This document shows positions 44,967 through 53,080 of a DNA stretch of 64,000 nucleotides, in pieces. The position numbers and the translations under genes were made by a program. The notes beneath the pieces are model-generated. The model made no database searches, had not been told where the DNA came from, and worked only from the letters and a program-made list of their open reading frames with translations. How positions within the stretch are numbered: the first letter of the stretch is position 1; the number at the start of each line of letters is the position of its first letter. Location of the stretch: NCBI RefSeq assembly GCF_958405895.1, contig NZ_CATZAR010000002.1. One strand, 5' to 3'. The stretch comes from Ralstonia thomasii. GTDB taxonomy: Bacteria > Pseudomonadota > Gammaproteobacteria > Burkholderiales > Burkholderiaceae.

Positions 44967-45488
44967 CTATTCGGCCGCGATGACTTGCGCTGCCGCGTTG
45001 ATGACAGCCGCAATGCGACCAACGTCGCGCAATTGCTGCGCGCTCATGCCCTGGTGATTCTTCAGCAAGTCGTAGTGCGATTTAATGCAGAAATGGCATT
45101 TGCCGATGATGGACGCGGCCAGGGCATACATCTCGAACCGGCGTTTGTCGACGCCGCCGTTGTTGGCGTAGGCGTTCATGCGCAACTCCGCTTTCTGCTG
45201 CGCGAGGTCAGAGTCGTCGGCCATCTCGACGTACGGATACCAGACGTTGTTCATGCCCATGAGGGCGGCGGCGGTCAGCGCGCCGTTCACCTCCTCGGGG
45301 GATAGCACCCCGGCATTGCGGATGGCGTCGGTCAGCACCTTGCTCTTCGTGGCAAAAGCGGCCGCCAGCGCGACGCCCACGGCATCATTGCCCTCCAGCG
45401 AGGAGCGCGCGATCGTGCCATCCAGATTCAGGCGGATGTCCTTGGCGTAGTCGGGAATCCGACCCTTGATCGTCTGCAGAAATTCCAT
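44967..45488 (-). CDS. ahpD: Alkyl hydroperoxide reductase AhpD (carboxymuconolactone decarboxylase family)
   Basis: The 173-residue protein uses a Cys131-His-Phe-Cys134 redox pair with His138 downstream (GKCHFCIKSHYD), almost the same numbering as Mycobacterium AhpD. AhpD reduces AhpC, linking it to lipoamide/dihydrolipoyl dehydrogenases. It lies 80 bases downstream of ahpC on the same strand, with a hairpin between. Confidence 0.93.
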   Translation of the reverse strand: MEFLQTIKGRIPDYAKDIRLNLDGTIARSSLEGNDAVGVALAAAFATKSKVLTDAIRNAGVLSPEEVNGALTAAALMGMNNVWYPYVEMADDSDLAQQKAELRMNAYANNGGVDKRRFEMYALAASIIGKCHFCIKSHYDLLKNHQGMSAQQLRDVGRIAAVINAAAQVIAAE

Positions 45489-45520
45489 CGATGTCTCCTG
45501 TCAGCGGCGGCTGAAAAAGA

Positions 45521-45542
45521 AAGCCCGCGCAGGGGCGGGCTT
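45521..45542 (-). terminator. Hairpin between ahpC and ahpD (attenuating terminator)
   Basis: An 8-bp stem (AAGCCCGC/GCGGGCTT) with a six-base loop, then a T-rich run on the minus strand. Partial termination would make ahpC transcripts more abundant than ahpD. Confidence 0.7.
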
Positions 45543-45568
45543 CGGCTTCGGAGGGCGCCGCGTGGCCG

Positions 45569-46117
45569 TTACAGCGTCGCACCGCCGACTGCGCGGTTGC
45601 ACGGGCACAACTCGTCCGTCTGCAGGCCGTCGAGAATGCGCAGCACTTCGTCCGGGTTGCGACCCACGTTCAGGTTGTTGACCGACACGTGCTGGATGAC
45701 GTTGTCCGGGTCGACGATGAAGGTGGCGCGCAACGCAACGCCGGCCTCATGCTCGCGTACGCCAAGCTGGTCGACCAGGGCACCCGTCGAGTCGGCAAAC
45801 GACCATTGGTTGAGCTTGTTCAGGTCTTTGTGCTCGCGGCGCCATGCGAGCTTGACGAATTCATTGTCGGTCGAGCCGCCGAGCACGATGGTGTCGCGGT
45901 CGGCAAAGTCATCGTTCAGTTTGGCGAAGGCAACGATCTCGGTCGGGCAGACGAACGTGAAGTCCTTCGGATAGAAAAAGATGACCTTCCATTTGCCCGG
46001 GAACGAGGTCTCGGTGATGTCCTCGAACGCCGACTCGCCGTTCTCTTCGTGATTGTTGAACCCGGGCTTGACGCCGACGACCTTGAACGGTTCGAGCTTG
46101 TCACCAATGGTCTTCAT
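45569..46117 (-). CDS. ahpC: Alkyl hydroperoxide reductase AhpC-type peroxiredoxin
   Basis: The 182-residue peroxiredoxin reduces peroxides. The peroxidatic Cys57 lies in DFTFVCPTE, and a C-terminal pair Cys171/Cys173 (DELCPC) resolves the disulfide. This three-cysteine layout is that of Mycobacterium AhpC, which works with AhpD, encoded next door. ATG 46117 with an AAGGAG ribosome site was chosen over an upstream in-frame ATG at 46177. Confidence 0.94.
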   Translation of the reverse strand: MKTIGDKLEPFKVVGVKPGFNNHEENGESAFEDITETSFPGKWKVIFFYPKDFTFVCPTEIVAFAKLNDDFADRDTIVLGGSTDNEFVKLAWRREHKDLNKLNQWSFADSTGALVDQLGVREHEAGVALRATFIVDPDNVIQHVSVNNLNVGRNPDEVLRILDGLQTDELCPCNRAVGGATL

Positions 46118-46257
46118 GAGCTTCTCCTTGAGTTGTGTGGCAATGGGTACGAAACCCAAGCGGGGACTTGCAGACACACGCTCACCGGCCGTCCGGTCCG
46201 ACTGGAGGATGTTCGGACGGAGACGAAGAACGCGCAGGCGCGCAGCCTGGCGGCTGG

Positions 46258-46287
46258 AGTATTGGCGATGAATTCAAAACCGGCCAA
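46258..46287 (-). promoter_or_regulatory. Candidate ahpC promoter
   Basis: On the minus strand TTGGCC (46287-46282) and AATACT (46263-46258) are 18 bases apart. No clear OxyR site was recognised. The remaining gap to the EnvZ gene (up to 46400) shows nothing else. Confidence 0.35.
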
Positions 46288-46400
46288 TTGATATTCTCAA
46301 CGCCAGCCATAGCGCTGCCCGCCGCCGCACCTTATCGGCGACGCATGACAGGCGTGGGAAGCAGGGGATATGCCCGGGAGAGGCCGCGCAGTGTGCCGGA

Positions 46401-47762
46401 TCAGGCGCGCGCGTAGCAGGCGCTGACGAGCAGTCCCGTTTCGGGCGGTGTGCGGTTCTCAAGCACGAGGCGGCCGCCGCTGCGCTGCAGGATGCGATTG
46501 ACGATCGACATGCCCAGCCCGGCGCCCTTGGCTTCGCTGCGTGCCGATTCAAGGCGGTAGAACGGCCGGGTGAGCAATGCAAGCTGGTTGGCCGGCACAC
46601 CTGTACCGCGATCGGCCACGCACAATACAACCTCGTTGCCTTGCAGGAACGTGCTGACGGTGATCTCTGCGCGGTTCGTGCCGGGGGTCTTGCCGTAGCG
46701 GCGTGCGTTTTCGATCAGGTTGTCGAGAATGCGCTGTGTTTCCATGCGGTTGCAGCGGGCGATGGCCTCGGGCGCGAGCTTGAGTGTCAGGTCGATATCG
46801 TCATGCGCAGAGTAGACGGGCGCCGTGTCGCGCACGAGTTCGGTCAGGTCCACGTCCTCGAGCATCTCCCCGCTGGGGCGCGCGTAGTCCAGGAACTGGC
46901 CGATGATCGCGTCCATCTGTTCGATGTCGGCCACCATCAGTTCGCGCGTCTGCTCGTCGACGGGGCTCATCTCGGTTTCCAGGCGCAGGCGCGTAAGGGG
47001 CGTGCGCAGGTCGTGCGAGATGCCGGCCAGCATGACGGCGCGATCGGCCTCGAGCTGCTTGAGGTCGCGCACCATCTGGTTGAAGCTGTGATTCGCCTGC
47101 GCCACTTCGGTGCCGCCGCCTTCGGGCAATGCCTTCGGGTCGTCTCCGGCGCTGATGGCGCGCGCTGTATCGGCCAGGCGCTTGAGCGGCTGGTTCACGC
47201 GTGACGTAATGAACGCCGCGCCCAGCACCGACAGCACCAGCGCCGCCATCGACCACCACAGCCATTGCAACCCCGGCACGTGCTCGAAACGGTCCGGGCT
47301 GATGGCGACCCAGTAGTCGTCGCCCTCGATCTGGAAGCTCACCCACACGCCCGGGATGTCGTTGACGGCCGTGGCGATCACCGCGTCGGCCCCGAGCCGG
47401 TTGCGGATCTCCTGCTGGACAAGCTGCGTCAGGTAAGGGTTGGTGTGCGGCTCCCGGTATTCGTCTTCCTTCTCGCGTGGGTAGACCTTGATGCCCTCGT
47501 TCTGCACGAGATCGAGCAGCAGGAAGCGGCGTCTCGACGGATCCGAATACAGCAGCGCCGCCCGCGTGAGCTTGACCACGCTGACCACCTGCATGGCGAT
47601 CTGCTGCGCGCGCGGTTCACGCTCGAAAATACGGAAGCTCTGGAACCACACGCCCAGAGAAATCGCGATGAGCAATGCGATCAGCATGAAGGTTCGCCAG
47701 AACAGCGAACCAAACACACTGATCAGCAGATGCCGCAACGCGGCCGGACGCGGGATGCGCAA
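46401..47762 (-). CDS. envZ: Sensor histidine kinase, EnvZ-like
   Basis: The 453-residue membrane kinase has TM1 (about 25-42), a periplasmic sensor (about 43-165), TM2 (about 168-185), a HAMP domain (about 185-240), the HisKA motif with phospho-accepting His250 (AGISHDLRTPLTR) and an HATPase domain with N-, G1- and G2-box residues (NLIENARRYG, ADRGTGVP, GAGLGMSIV). The only start before TM1 is TTG 47762: the frame is continuous with the ompR stop, with no ATG or GTG. It lies 33 bases after ompR. Confidence 0.92.
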   Translation of the reverse strand: MRIPRPAALRHLLISVFGSLFWRTFMLIALLIAISLGVWFQSFRIFEREPRAQQIAMQVVSVVKLTRAALLYSDPSRRRFLLLDLVQNEGIKVYPREKEDEYREPHTNPYLTQLVQQEIRNRLGADAVIATAVNDIPGVWVSFQIEGDDYWVAISPDRFEHVPGLQWLWWSMAALVLSVLGAAFITSRVNQPLKRLADTARAISAGDDPKALPEGGGTEVAQANHSFNQMVRDLKQLEADRAVMLAGISHDLRTPLTRLRLETEMSPVDEQTRELMVADIEQMDAIIGQFLDYARPSGEMLEDVDLTELVRDTAPVYSAHDDIDLTLKLAPEAIARCNRMETQRILDNLIENARRYGKTPGTNRAEITVSTFLQGNEVVLCVADRGTGVPANQLALLTRPFYRLESARSEAKGAGLGMSIVNRILQRSGGRLVLENRTPPETGLLVSACYARA

Positions 47763-47795
47763 GTCGGATGCGGAAGAGAAAGGTTGCTCGGGTGC

Positions 47796-48518
47796 TTACT
47801 TGGCGCCGTCGGGAATGAACACGTAGCCCAGGCCCCACACGGTCTGAATGAAGCGCGGGTTGCTGGCGTCAGGTTCAATCAGCTTGCGCAGACGCGAAAT
47901 CTGCACATCAAGGCTGCGATCGAACACTTCGTATTCGCGGCCGCGCGCCATTTCCATCAGCTTCTCGCGCGATAGGGGTTGGCGCGGATGGCGTGCAAAC
48001 ACCTTGAGCACGGAGAATTCGCCCGTCGTGAGCGTGATCTCTTCGTCGTTTTTCTTGAGCGTGCGCGTGGCCAGGTTGAGAACGAAATCGCCAAAAGCGA
48101 ACGTTTCCGGCGTCTCGGACGGCGCACCCGGGATTTCGGCGGGGCCGCGGCGGCGCAGCACGGCGTGGATGCGCGCAATCAGTTCGCGGGGGTTGAACGG
48201 TTTGGGGAGGTAATCGTCCGCGCCCATTTCAAGGCCGACAATGCGGTCGACGTCTTCGCCCTTGGCGGTGAGCATGATGATCGGCGTCTGATCGTTCGCG
48301 CCGCGCAGGCGACGGCAGATCGACAGGCCGTCTTCACCCGGCATCATCAGGTCAAGCACGAGCAGGTCGAAGCGCTCGCGCAGCCAGAGTTTGTTCATGG
48401 CCGTGGCGTTTTCCGCCACCAGCACGGTGAAGCCCTGTTCCCCCAGGTAGCGGCGCAGCAGGTCGCGCAGGCGGGGGTCGTCGTCGACGACGAGAATCTT
48501 TTGACCGGAATTTTCCAT
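47796..48518 (-). CDS. ompR: Response regulator OmpR
   Basis: The 240-residue regulator has a receiver domain (about 8-120) with phospho-accepting Asp56 (LVLDLMMPGEDG) and Lys in PKPF. The winged-helix OmpR/PhoB DNA-binding domain (about 140-235) includes DVQISRLRKLIE. It precedes envZ in the same operon. In Ralstonia-type bacteria the pair probably controls porins and envelope genes; the targets here are unknown. Confidence 0.94.
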   Translation of the reverse strand: MENSGQKILVVDDDPRLRDLLRRYLGEQGFTVLVAENATAMNKLWLRERFDLLVLDLMMPGEDGLSICRRLRGANDQTPIIMLTAKGEDVDRIVGLEMGADDYLPKPFNPRELIARIHAVLRRRGPAEIPGAPSETPETFAFGDFVLNLATRTLKKNDEEITLTTGEFSVLKVFARHPRQPLSREKLMEMARGREYEVFDRSLDVQISRLRKLIEPDASNPRFIQTVWGLGYVFIPDGAK

Positions 48519-48582
48519 GGCGCTAATGGTAACGACAAAAACATGGGCCCAATCGACAACAGGAGGCAGTAAAAGCCCAATT

Positions 48583-48598
48583 GAAACAGACGGTTACA
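48583..48598 (-). promoter_or_regulatory. Putative OmpR-type direct repeat upstream of ompR
   Basis: Minus-strand TGTAAC-CGTC-TGTTTC, two similar hexamers on a 10-base period, 65 bases before the ompR ATG. The 10-base period is how OmpR/PhoB dimers bind. Autoregulation is inferred. Confidence 0.35.
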
Positions 48599-48810
48599 TT
48601 ATTTACCGAGTCGCGCGAACAGTCTGTAGGACGCGCAGCTACACTGCCTTGGCAGTTCCTCGCAACGGTTTGGGGTCTGTTTCCCCCTGCGGAGGGGACT
48701 GGCGTGCAATGCGGTTGCCTGTTATCGATTGTCGCGCAATGATGCATGGCGCATCGGTTTCCAGCAACAAAGACGTGGCTTCTCAACTTCCTTTTTCGAA
48801 TCGCTCGGTG

Positions 48811-49155
48811 ATGTTTCGGCGGCGCGCGGCGCTGTTGACCTGTGTTCTTGCCCTCTGTGCGGCCGGCTCGCAGGCGCACGCGCGCAGTGAACGCGGTGGC
48901 TTTGGCGGATTCGGCGGTTTTTTCGGCGGCGGACATGCAATGCAGACCGGCGCGCAGGAGAAAAAGGGCGGGCAGGGTTCGGCGCACGGCCGAGGTGGCG
49001 AGGAACGCAGCCGCCGCGCCGCAGCGATGGAGAACCGCCGTGGAGAGAATGCCGATCGTGGGTCTGCGCAACGCAAGCTGTCTCCCGAGGAACGCAAGCA
49101 ATTGCGTCAGAACATCTATGACGTCACGCGGGATATCTACCACCGTGGCGGCTAG
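48811..49155 (+). CDS. Secreted glycine-rich basic protein
   Basis: The 114-residue protein has a signal peptide (MFRRRAALLTCVLALCAAGSQAHA). A Gly/Phe-rich patch (GGFGGFGGFFGGG) and a strongly basic, Arg/Glu-rich helical region (about 60-114) follow. The C-terminal LSPEERKQLRQNIYDVTRDIY is the best-structured part. The start is uncertain; an ATG at 48739 is in frame. It is divergent from ompR and 70 bases before the DUF1800 gene. Function unknown. Confidence 0.68.
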   Translation: MFRRRAALLTCVLALCAAGSQAHARSERGGFGGFGGFFGGGHAMQTGAQEKKGGQGSAHGRGGEERSRRAAAMENRRGENADRGSAQRKLSPEERKQLRQNIYDVTRDIYHRGG

Positions 49156-49225
49156 GTAGGGGGCCGAGGAACGGCGCACGAGTCGCTGCCCCGGCAAAGC
49201 AGTAGGGTCGTTTCGGGGGGCCGAC

Positions 49226-50851
49226 ATGCGAATCCGTAGCACCACGATCTTCTTGGCGCTGGCAGCCGCCGGCGCGCTTTCACTGCAGACCGCGCATGCG
49301 GCAACGCAGGACAAGCCGCATCGCCACACCGCGCAAGCCAAGGCGCCAGCCGCCGACGAGCAGCGCCTGGACCGCGACGATGCACGCTATTTCCTCGCCC
49401 GCATCGGCTTTGCGCCTTCCGAGAGCGAACTCGACGCCTACGCCGGACTCACACACCGCGAAGCCGTCGACCGCGTCCTTGCCCAGACGGGCACCGTTGC
49501 CACGCAAGCGCCCCCAGCGTGGGTGAACGAGCCGATCGTCCCCTACAACAAGCTACCCGACGAAGACGCCCGCAAGACGGCGCGCCAGAAGAATGCCGCG
49601 CACGAGCTGGAATTGCGTGCCTGGTGGATGGGCGAGATGATCAAGACGCCGTCGCCGCTGACAGAGCGCATGACGCTGTTCTGGCACAACCATTTCGTTT
49701 CCAGTTCGCAGAAGGTGCCGTTCGCGCAATTGATGTATCGGCAGAACGTGCTGCTGCGCCAGAACGCGGTGGGCAACTTCGGCACGATGCTGCACGCCAT
49801 CGGCAAAGACCCGGCGATGCTGATCTATCTGGATGGCGCCGAGAGCCGCAAGGGCAAGCCGAATGAGAATTTCGCGCGCGAGGTGATGGAGCTTTTCACG
49901 CTGGGTGAAGGCCATTACACCGAACAGGACATCAAGGAAGCCGCGCGCACCTACACAGGCTGGAGCATCGACCGCGAGCACGATTTCACCTACATCTGGC
50001 GGCCGCAGATACACGACACGGGCGTGAAGACTGTGTTTGGCCAGAGCGGCGATTACGACGGCGACCAGATGCTCGACATCCTGCTGTCTCGCCCAGAGAC
50101 GGCAAACTTCATCGTCACCAAGCTCTGGCGCGAGTTTGTTTCGCCTGACGTGGACGCGGCCCAGGCGCTGCGCGTGGCCGATGCGTTCCGGGCAAGTGGC
50201 TATGACATCAAGGTGGCGTTGCGCGGGGTGTTCCTGACGCCGGCGTTCTGGGCGCCGCAATCGCACGCGACGCTCGTGAAGTCCCCGGTGGAAATGATTG
50301 TCGGCACGCTCAAGCAGTTCAACGTGCAGTACACCGACCCGACGCCGTTTGCCATCAAGTCTGCGCAGCTGGGGCAGAACCTACTGGCCCCGCCGAACGT
50401 GAAGGGCTGGCCCGGCGGCGATGCGTGGATCAACTCAACCACGCTGCTGGGGCGCAAGCAGTTTCTCGACCAATTGTTCCGCTCGACCGAGATGAAGCCG
50501 CCGCCCGGCACGCAACAGGCGCAACAGCAGAAGCCGGGCATGATGATGGCCGCAATGCGCGAAGACCTGAAGCAGGGTGGCACCGTGCAGGGCCTGGGCC
50601 AGGCGCTCAAGGGCATGGGGCAGGAGGGGCGCTTCAAGCTTGCGCAGTCGCAGACGATGGTGTCGTTCAACTCGGCCAAGTGGCTGGCGCAGTTCGGAGC
50701 GGATGGCGATGATCCGCCGCAACTGGCGCCGCGCATTTCGATCCAGCGTGCCGTGTTGCCCATCGAGCCGACTGCGCCGATTCCCGTCAAGCTGGCCGGT
50801 ACGGCGTACCTGCGCACGCTGATGATGGACCCGGCTTACCAGTTGAAGTAA
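49226..50851 (+). CDS. DUF1800 domain-containing secreted protein
   Basis: The 541-residue protein has a signal peptide (about 1-25, ending AHA) and a DUF1800 domain over most of its length. Family segments include RFLARIGFAP-like YFLARIGFAPSESE, ERMTLFWHNHFVSS, NFAREVMELFTLGEGHYTEQDI and LAPPNVKGWPGGDAW. DUF1800 genes are usually paired with DUF1501 genes, as here (25 bases apart). The function of the pair is not established. It is probably periplasmic. Confidence 0.88.
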   Translation: MRIRSTTIFLALAAAGALSLQTAHAATQDKPHRHTAQAKAPAADEQRLDRDDARYFLARIGFAPSESELDAYAGLTHREAVDRVLAQTGTVATQAPPAWVNEPIVPYNKLPDEDARKTARQKNAAHELELRAWWMGEMIKTPSPLTERMTLFWHNHFVSSSQKVPFAQLMYRQNVLLRQNAVGNFGTMLHAIGKDPAMLIYLDGAESRKGKPNENFAREVMELFTLGEGHYTEQDIKEAARTYTGWSIDREHDFTYIWRPQIHDTGVKTVFGQSGDYDGDQMLDILLSRPETANFIVTKLWREFVSPDVDAAQALRVADAFRASGYDIKVALRGVFLTPAFWAPQSHATLVKSPVEMIVGTLKQFNVQYTDPTPFAIKSAQLGQNLLAPPNVKGWPGGDAWINSTTLLGRKQFLDQLFRSTEMKPPPGTQQAQQQKPGMMMAAMREDLKQGGTVQGLGQALKGMGQEGRFKLAQSQTMVSFNSAKWLAQFGADGDDPPQLAPRISIQRAVLPIEPTAPIPVKLAGTAYLRTLMMDPAYQLK

Positions 50852-50876
50852 CGCCACCGCCGCAGGAGCACACATC

Positions 50877-52061
50877 ATGGAACGTCGCAATTTTCTGAAG
50901 GCCGGCGCCATGCTCGGCATGGGTGGCGCGGTGCCGGGGATTGTCTTTGCGCAAGGGCAAGACAAGCGCAAGGGCTACGGCAACCTGCTCATCCTCATCG
51001 AACTCAAGGGCGGCAATGACGGGCTGAACACCGTGGTGCCCTACACGAGCGCACAGTACTATGCGCTGCGCCCGCGCATCGCCATCAAGCGGGAGCAGGT
51101 GCTGCAACTGGATGACCGCTACGGCCTGCATCCGTCTTTGCAGGCGATGATGCCGCTGTGGCAGGCGGGGGAATTGTCGGTGGTGCAGGGGCTGTCATAT
51201 CCGCAGCCGAATCTTTCGCACTTCCGCTCGATCGAGATCTGGGACACGGCGTCGCGCTCCGACCAATACCTGCGCGAAGGCTGGTTGACGCGTGCGTTTG
51301 CCGCACAGCCGGTGCCGCCATCGTTCGGTGCAGATGGCGTAATCATTGGCAGCGCCGATCTTGGCCCGCTCGACGGCGGCGCACGTGCCGTAGCGCTCGC
51401 CAATCCCGATGCGTTCCTCAACGAAGCCAAGCTGGCGATGCCTTCGCACGCGATGGGCAACGCCACACTCGCGCACGTGCTGAAGGTCGAGGCTGATATC
51501 GTCAAGGCGGCCGACGGACTGCGTCCGAAGTCCGGCAAGTTCGCGTTCCAGACGCATTTTCCGGACGGCGGGTTCGGTAACTCGATCAAGGCGGCGATGC
51601 AGGTGGTGGCAGCACCGGGCCGTGGCGGTGCGGACGTCGCCGTGGTGTGCCTGTCGCTCGGTAGCTTTGATACGCATACCAATCAGCAAGGCACGCAGGC
51701 GAACCTGCTGCGGCAGTTGGGCGAGGGCATCGCTTCGCTCAAGAGCGCGTTGACCGAGTTGGGCCGCTGGAACGACACGCTGATCGTCACGTATTCGGAG
51801 TTTGGCCGCCGCCCGCGCGAAAACATGAACAACGGTACGGATCACGGCACGGCTGCCGCGCATTTCGTGGCCGGTGGCCGCGTCAAGGGCGGGCTGGCCG
51901 GGCAGGGGCCGGTGCTGGAACGCCTGGACGGCGGCGGCAATCTCGACCCGTCGGTCGATTTCCGCTCGCTTTATGCCACGGTGCTGGAGCGCTGGTGGGG
52001 GATGGATTCGCAGCCGGTGCTGGCAGGGCGGTTTGCGCCGCTGGATCTGATCAAAGCCTGA
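50877..52061 (+). CDS. DUF1501 domain-containing protein
   Basis: The 394-residue protein has an alkaline-phosphatase/sulfatase-like fold family assignment (DUF1501). The N-terminus MERRNFLKAGAMLGMGG resembles a twin-arginine signal, so folded export with a cofactor is possible. The motifs ELKGGNDGLNTVVPY and SEFGRRPRENMNNGTDHGTA match the family; the latter holds likely metal ligands. It is cotranscribed with the DUF1800 gene. Its stop directly abuts the convergent stop of the next gene. Confidence 0.88.
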   Translation: MERRNFLKAGAMLGMGGAVPGIVFAQGQDKRKGYGNLLILIELKGGNDGLNTVVPYTSAQYYALRPRIAIKREQVLQLDDRYGLHPSLQAMMPLWQAGELSVVQGLSYPQPNLSHFRSIEIWDTASRSDQYLREGWLTRAFAAQPVPPSFGADGVIIGSADLGPLDGGARAVALANPDAFLNEAKLAMPSHAMGNATLAHVLKVEADIVKAADGLRPKSGKFAFQTHFPDGGFGNSIKAAMQVVAAPGRGGADVAVVCLSLGSFDTHTNQQGTQANLLRQLGEGIASLKSALTELGRWNDTLIVTYSEFGRRPRENMNNGTDHGTAAAHFVAGGRVKGGLAGQGPVLERLDGGGNLDPSVDFRSLYATVLERWWGMDSQPVLAGRFAPLDLIKA

Positions 52062-52895
52062 TCAACCGCGGATCTGCGTCTTCCAGGCCAGCCAGAGCTT
52101 GCGCAGCGGCGTCAGGTCCGTACGCTGCGTGAGCACCTGGAAGCCGTCGGCTTCCACCTCGTCGATCAGGCGCATGGCCAGCACGCCGCGAATCAGCGCT
52201 GAACGCTGCGCGCGGCGATCTTCTGCCGGCAGCGCGGCAAGTGCTTCCTTGTAGGTCGCGCGGGCACGCTCGGCCTGAAATGCCATCAACGGCTTAAAGC
52301 CCTCTGCATACCGGCGATTGAACAGATCGGCGGCGGGTACGTTGAACCGCTGCAGCTCGTCCACGGGGATGTAGACGCGGTTATGGCGCACGTCTTCGCC
52401 CAGGTTCCTGACGAAATGAACGAGCTGCTCGGCGAGTGCCATCAGCCGCGCGAATTCCAGCGTGCGCGCATGCGTCTGTCCGGCAATGCGAGCCGTCAGC
52501 CGGCCTGCCACGCCCGCCACCTGATCGCCGTGGCGGCGCAGGTTGGGCCAATCCAGATAGCGGTTTTGCATGGCGTCAGCCTCTACGCCGGCCAATAATT
52601 CGCCCAGATGCACGGCGCCTATATCGTAGCGGGCCAGATGCGGCTGCAATGCCTTCGCCGCGGGGTGCTCAGGGCGGCCCTCGAACAGCCGCGCAAGCTC
52701 CTGCCGCCACCACTGCAGCTTCGATTGCACGACCGCCGGATCGCTCGCGTCGCGTACGGCGTCTTCCAGCTCACGGCGCACGGCTTCCAGCGCGATGGTC
52801 GCGCGGCGGCGTTCGGGCGCCAGAAACAATACGCTGTAGTACACGTCGCTGCCGGGCGGTGCCGCTTTGTCGGCGCAGTAATTGTCGGGGGTCAC
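52062..52895 (-). CDS. Squalene/phytoene synthase family protein (HpnD-like)
   Basis: The 277-residue prenyl synthase-like protein resembles HpnD, which makes presqualene or hydroxysqualene for hopanoids. YYSVLFLAPERRRA and the first Asp motif (Asp45-x3-Asp49) are present. The second motif, usually D-x2-E-D, reads Asn164-Leu-Gly-Glu-Asp168, so the first Asp is Asn. GTG 52895 gives the family start (MTPDNYCADKAA). It stands alone, without hpnC or hpnE beside it. Confidence 0.85.
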   Translation of the reverse strand: MTPDNYCADKAAPPGSDVYYSVLFLAPERRRATIALEAVRRELEDAVRDASDPAVVQSKLQWWRQELARLFEGRPEHPAAKALQPHLARYDIGAVHLGELLAGVEADAMQNRYLDWPNLRRHGDQVAGVAGRLTARIAGQTHARTLEFARLMALAEQLVHFVRNLGEDVRHNRVYIPVDELQRFNVPAADLFNRRYAEGFKPLMAFQAERARATYKEALAALPAEDRRAQRSALIRGVLAMRLIDEVEADGFQVLTQRTDLTPLRKLWLAWKTQIRG

Positions 52896-53018
52896 GGGGA
52901 GGCCGTTCTGGTGAGGTTTGAAGCAGGGCGGCCATTCTACAGCGCGTTGCGGTGCAGCATGCCGTGAAGCCTTGCCTGGGCATCTGCCAAGAAAAGTCAA
53001 TCAGACGCGGCCGTGTCG

Positions 53019-53047
53019 TTGACCCTGCGCATTGCCGTGGGTATATT
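53019..53047 (+). promoter_or_regulatory. Promoter of the RND efflux operon
   Basis: TTGACC (53019-53024), a 17-base spacer, then TATATT (53042-53047). The -10 is followed at once by a 14-base palindrome, so repressor binding would block initiation. Confidence 0.7.
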
Positions 53048-53061
53048 ACTGACCGGTCAGT
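53048..53061. promoter_or_regulatory. Palindromic operator (TetR/AcrR type) of the RND operon
   Basis: ACTGACCGGTCAGT is a perfect 14-base palindrome just downstream of the -10 and 19 bases before the ATG. TetR-family repressors of RND pumps use such sites. No tetR gene lies next to it or elsewhere in the window. Confidence 0.7.
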
Positions 53062-53080
53062 TATTTACTGAGAGCGTGTC

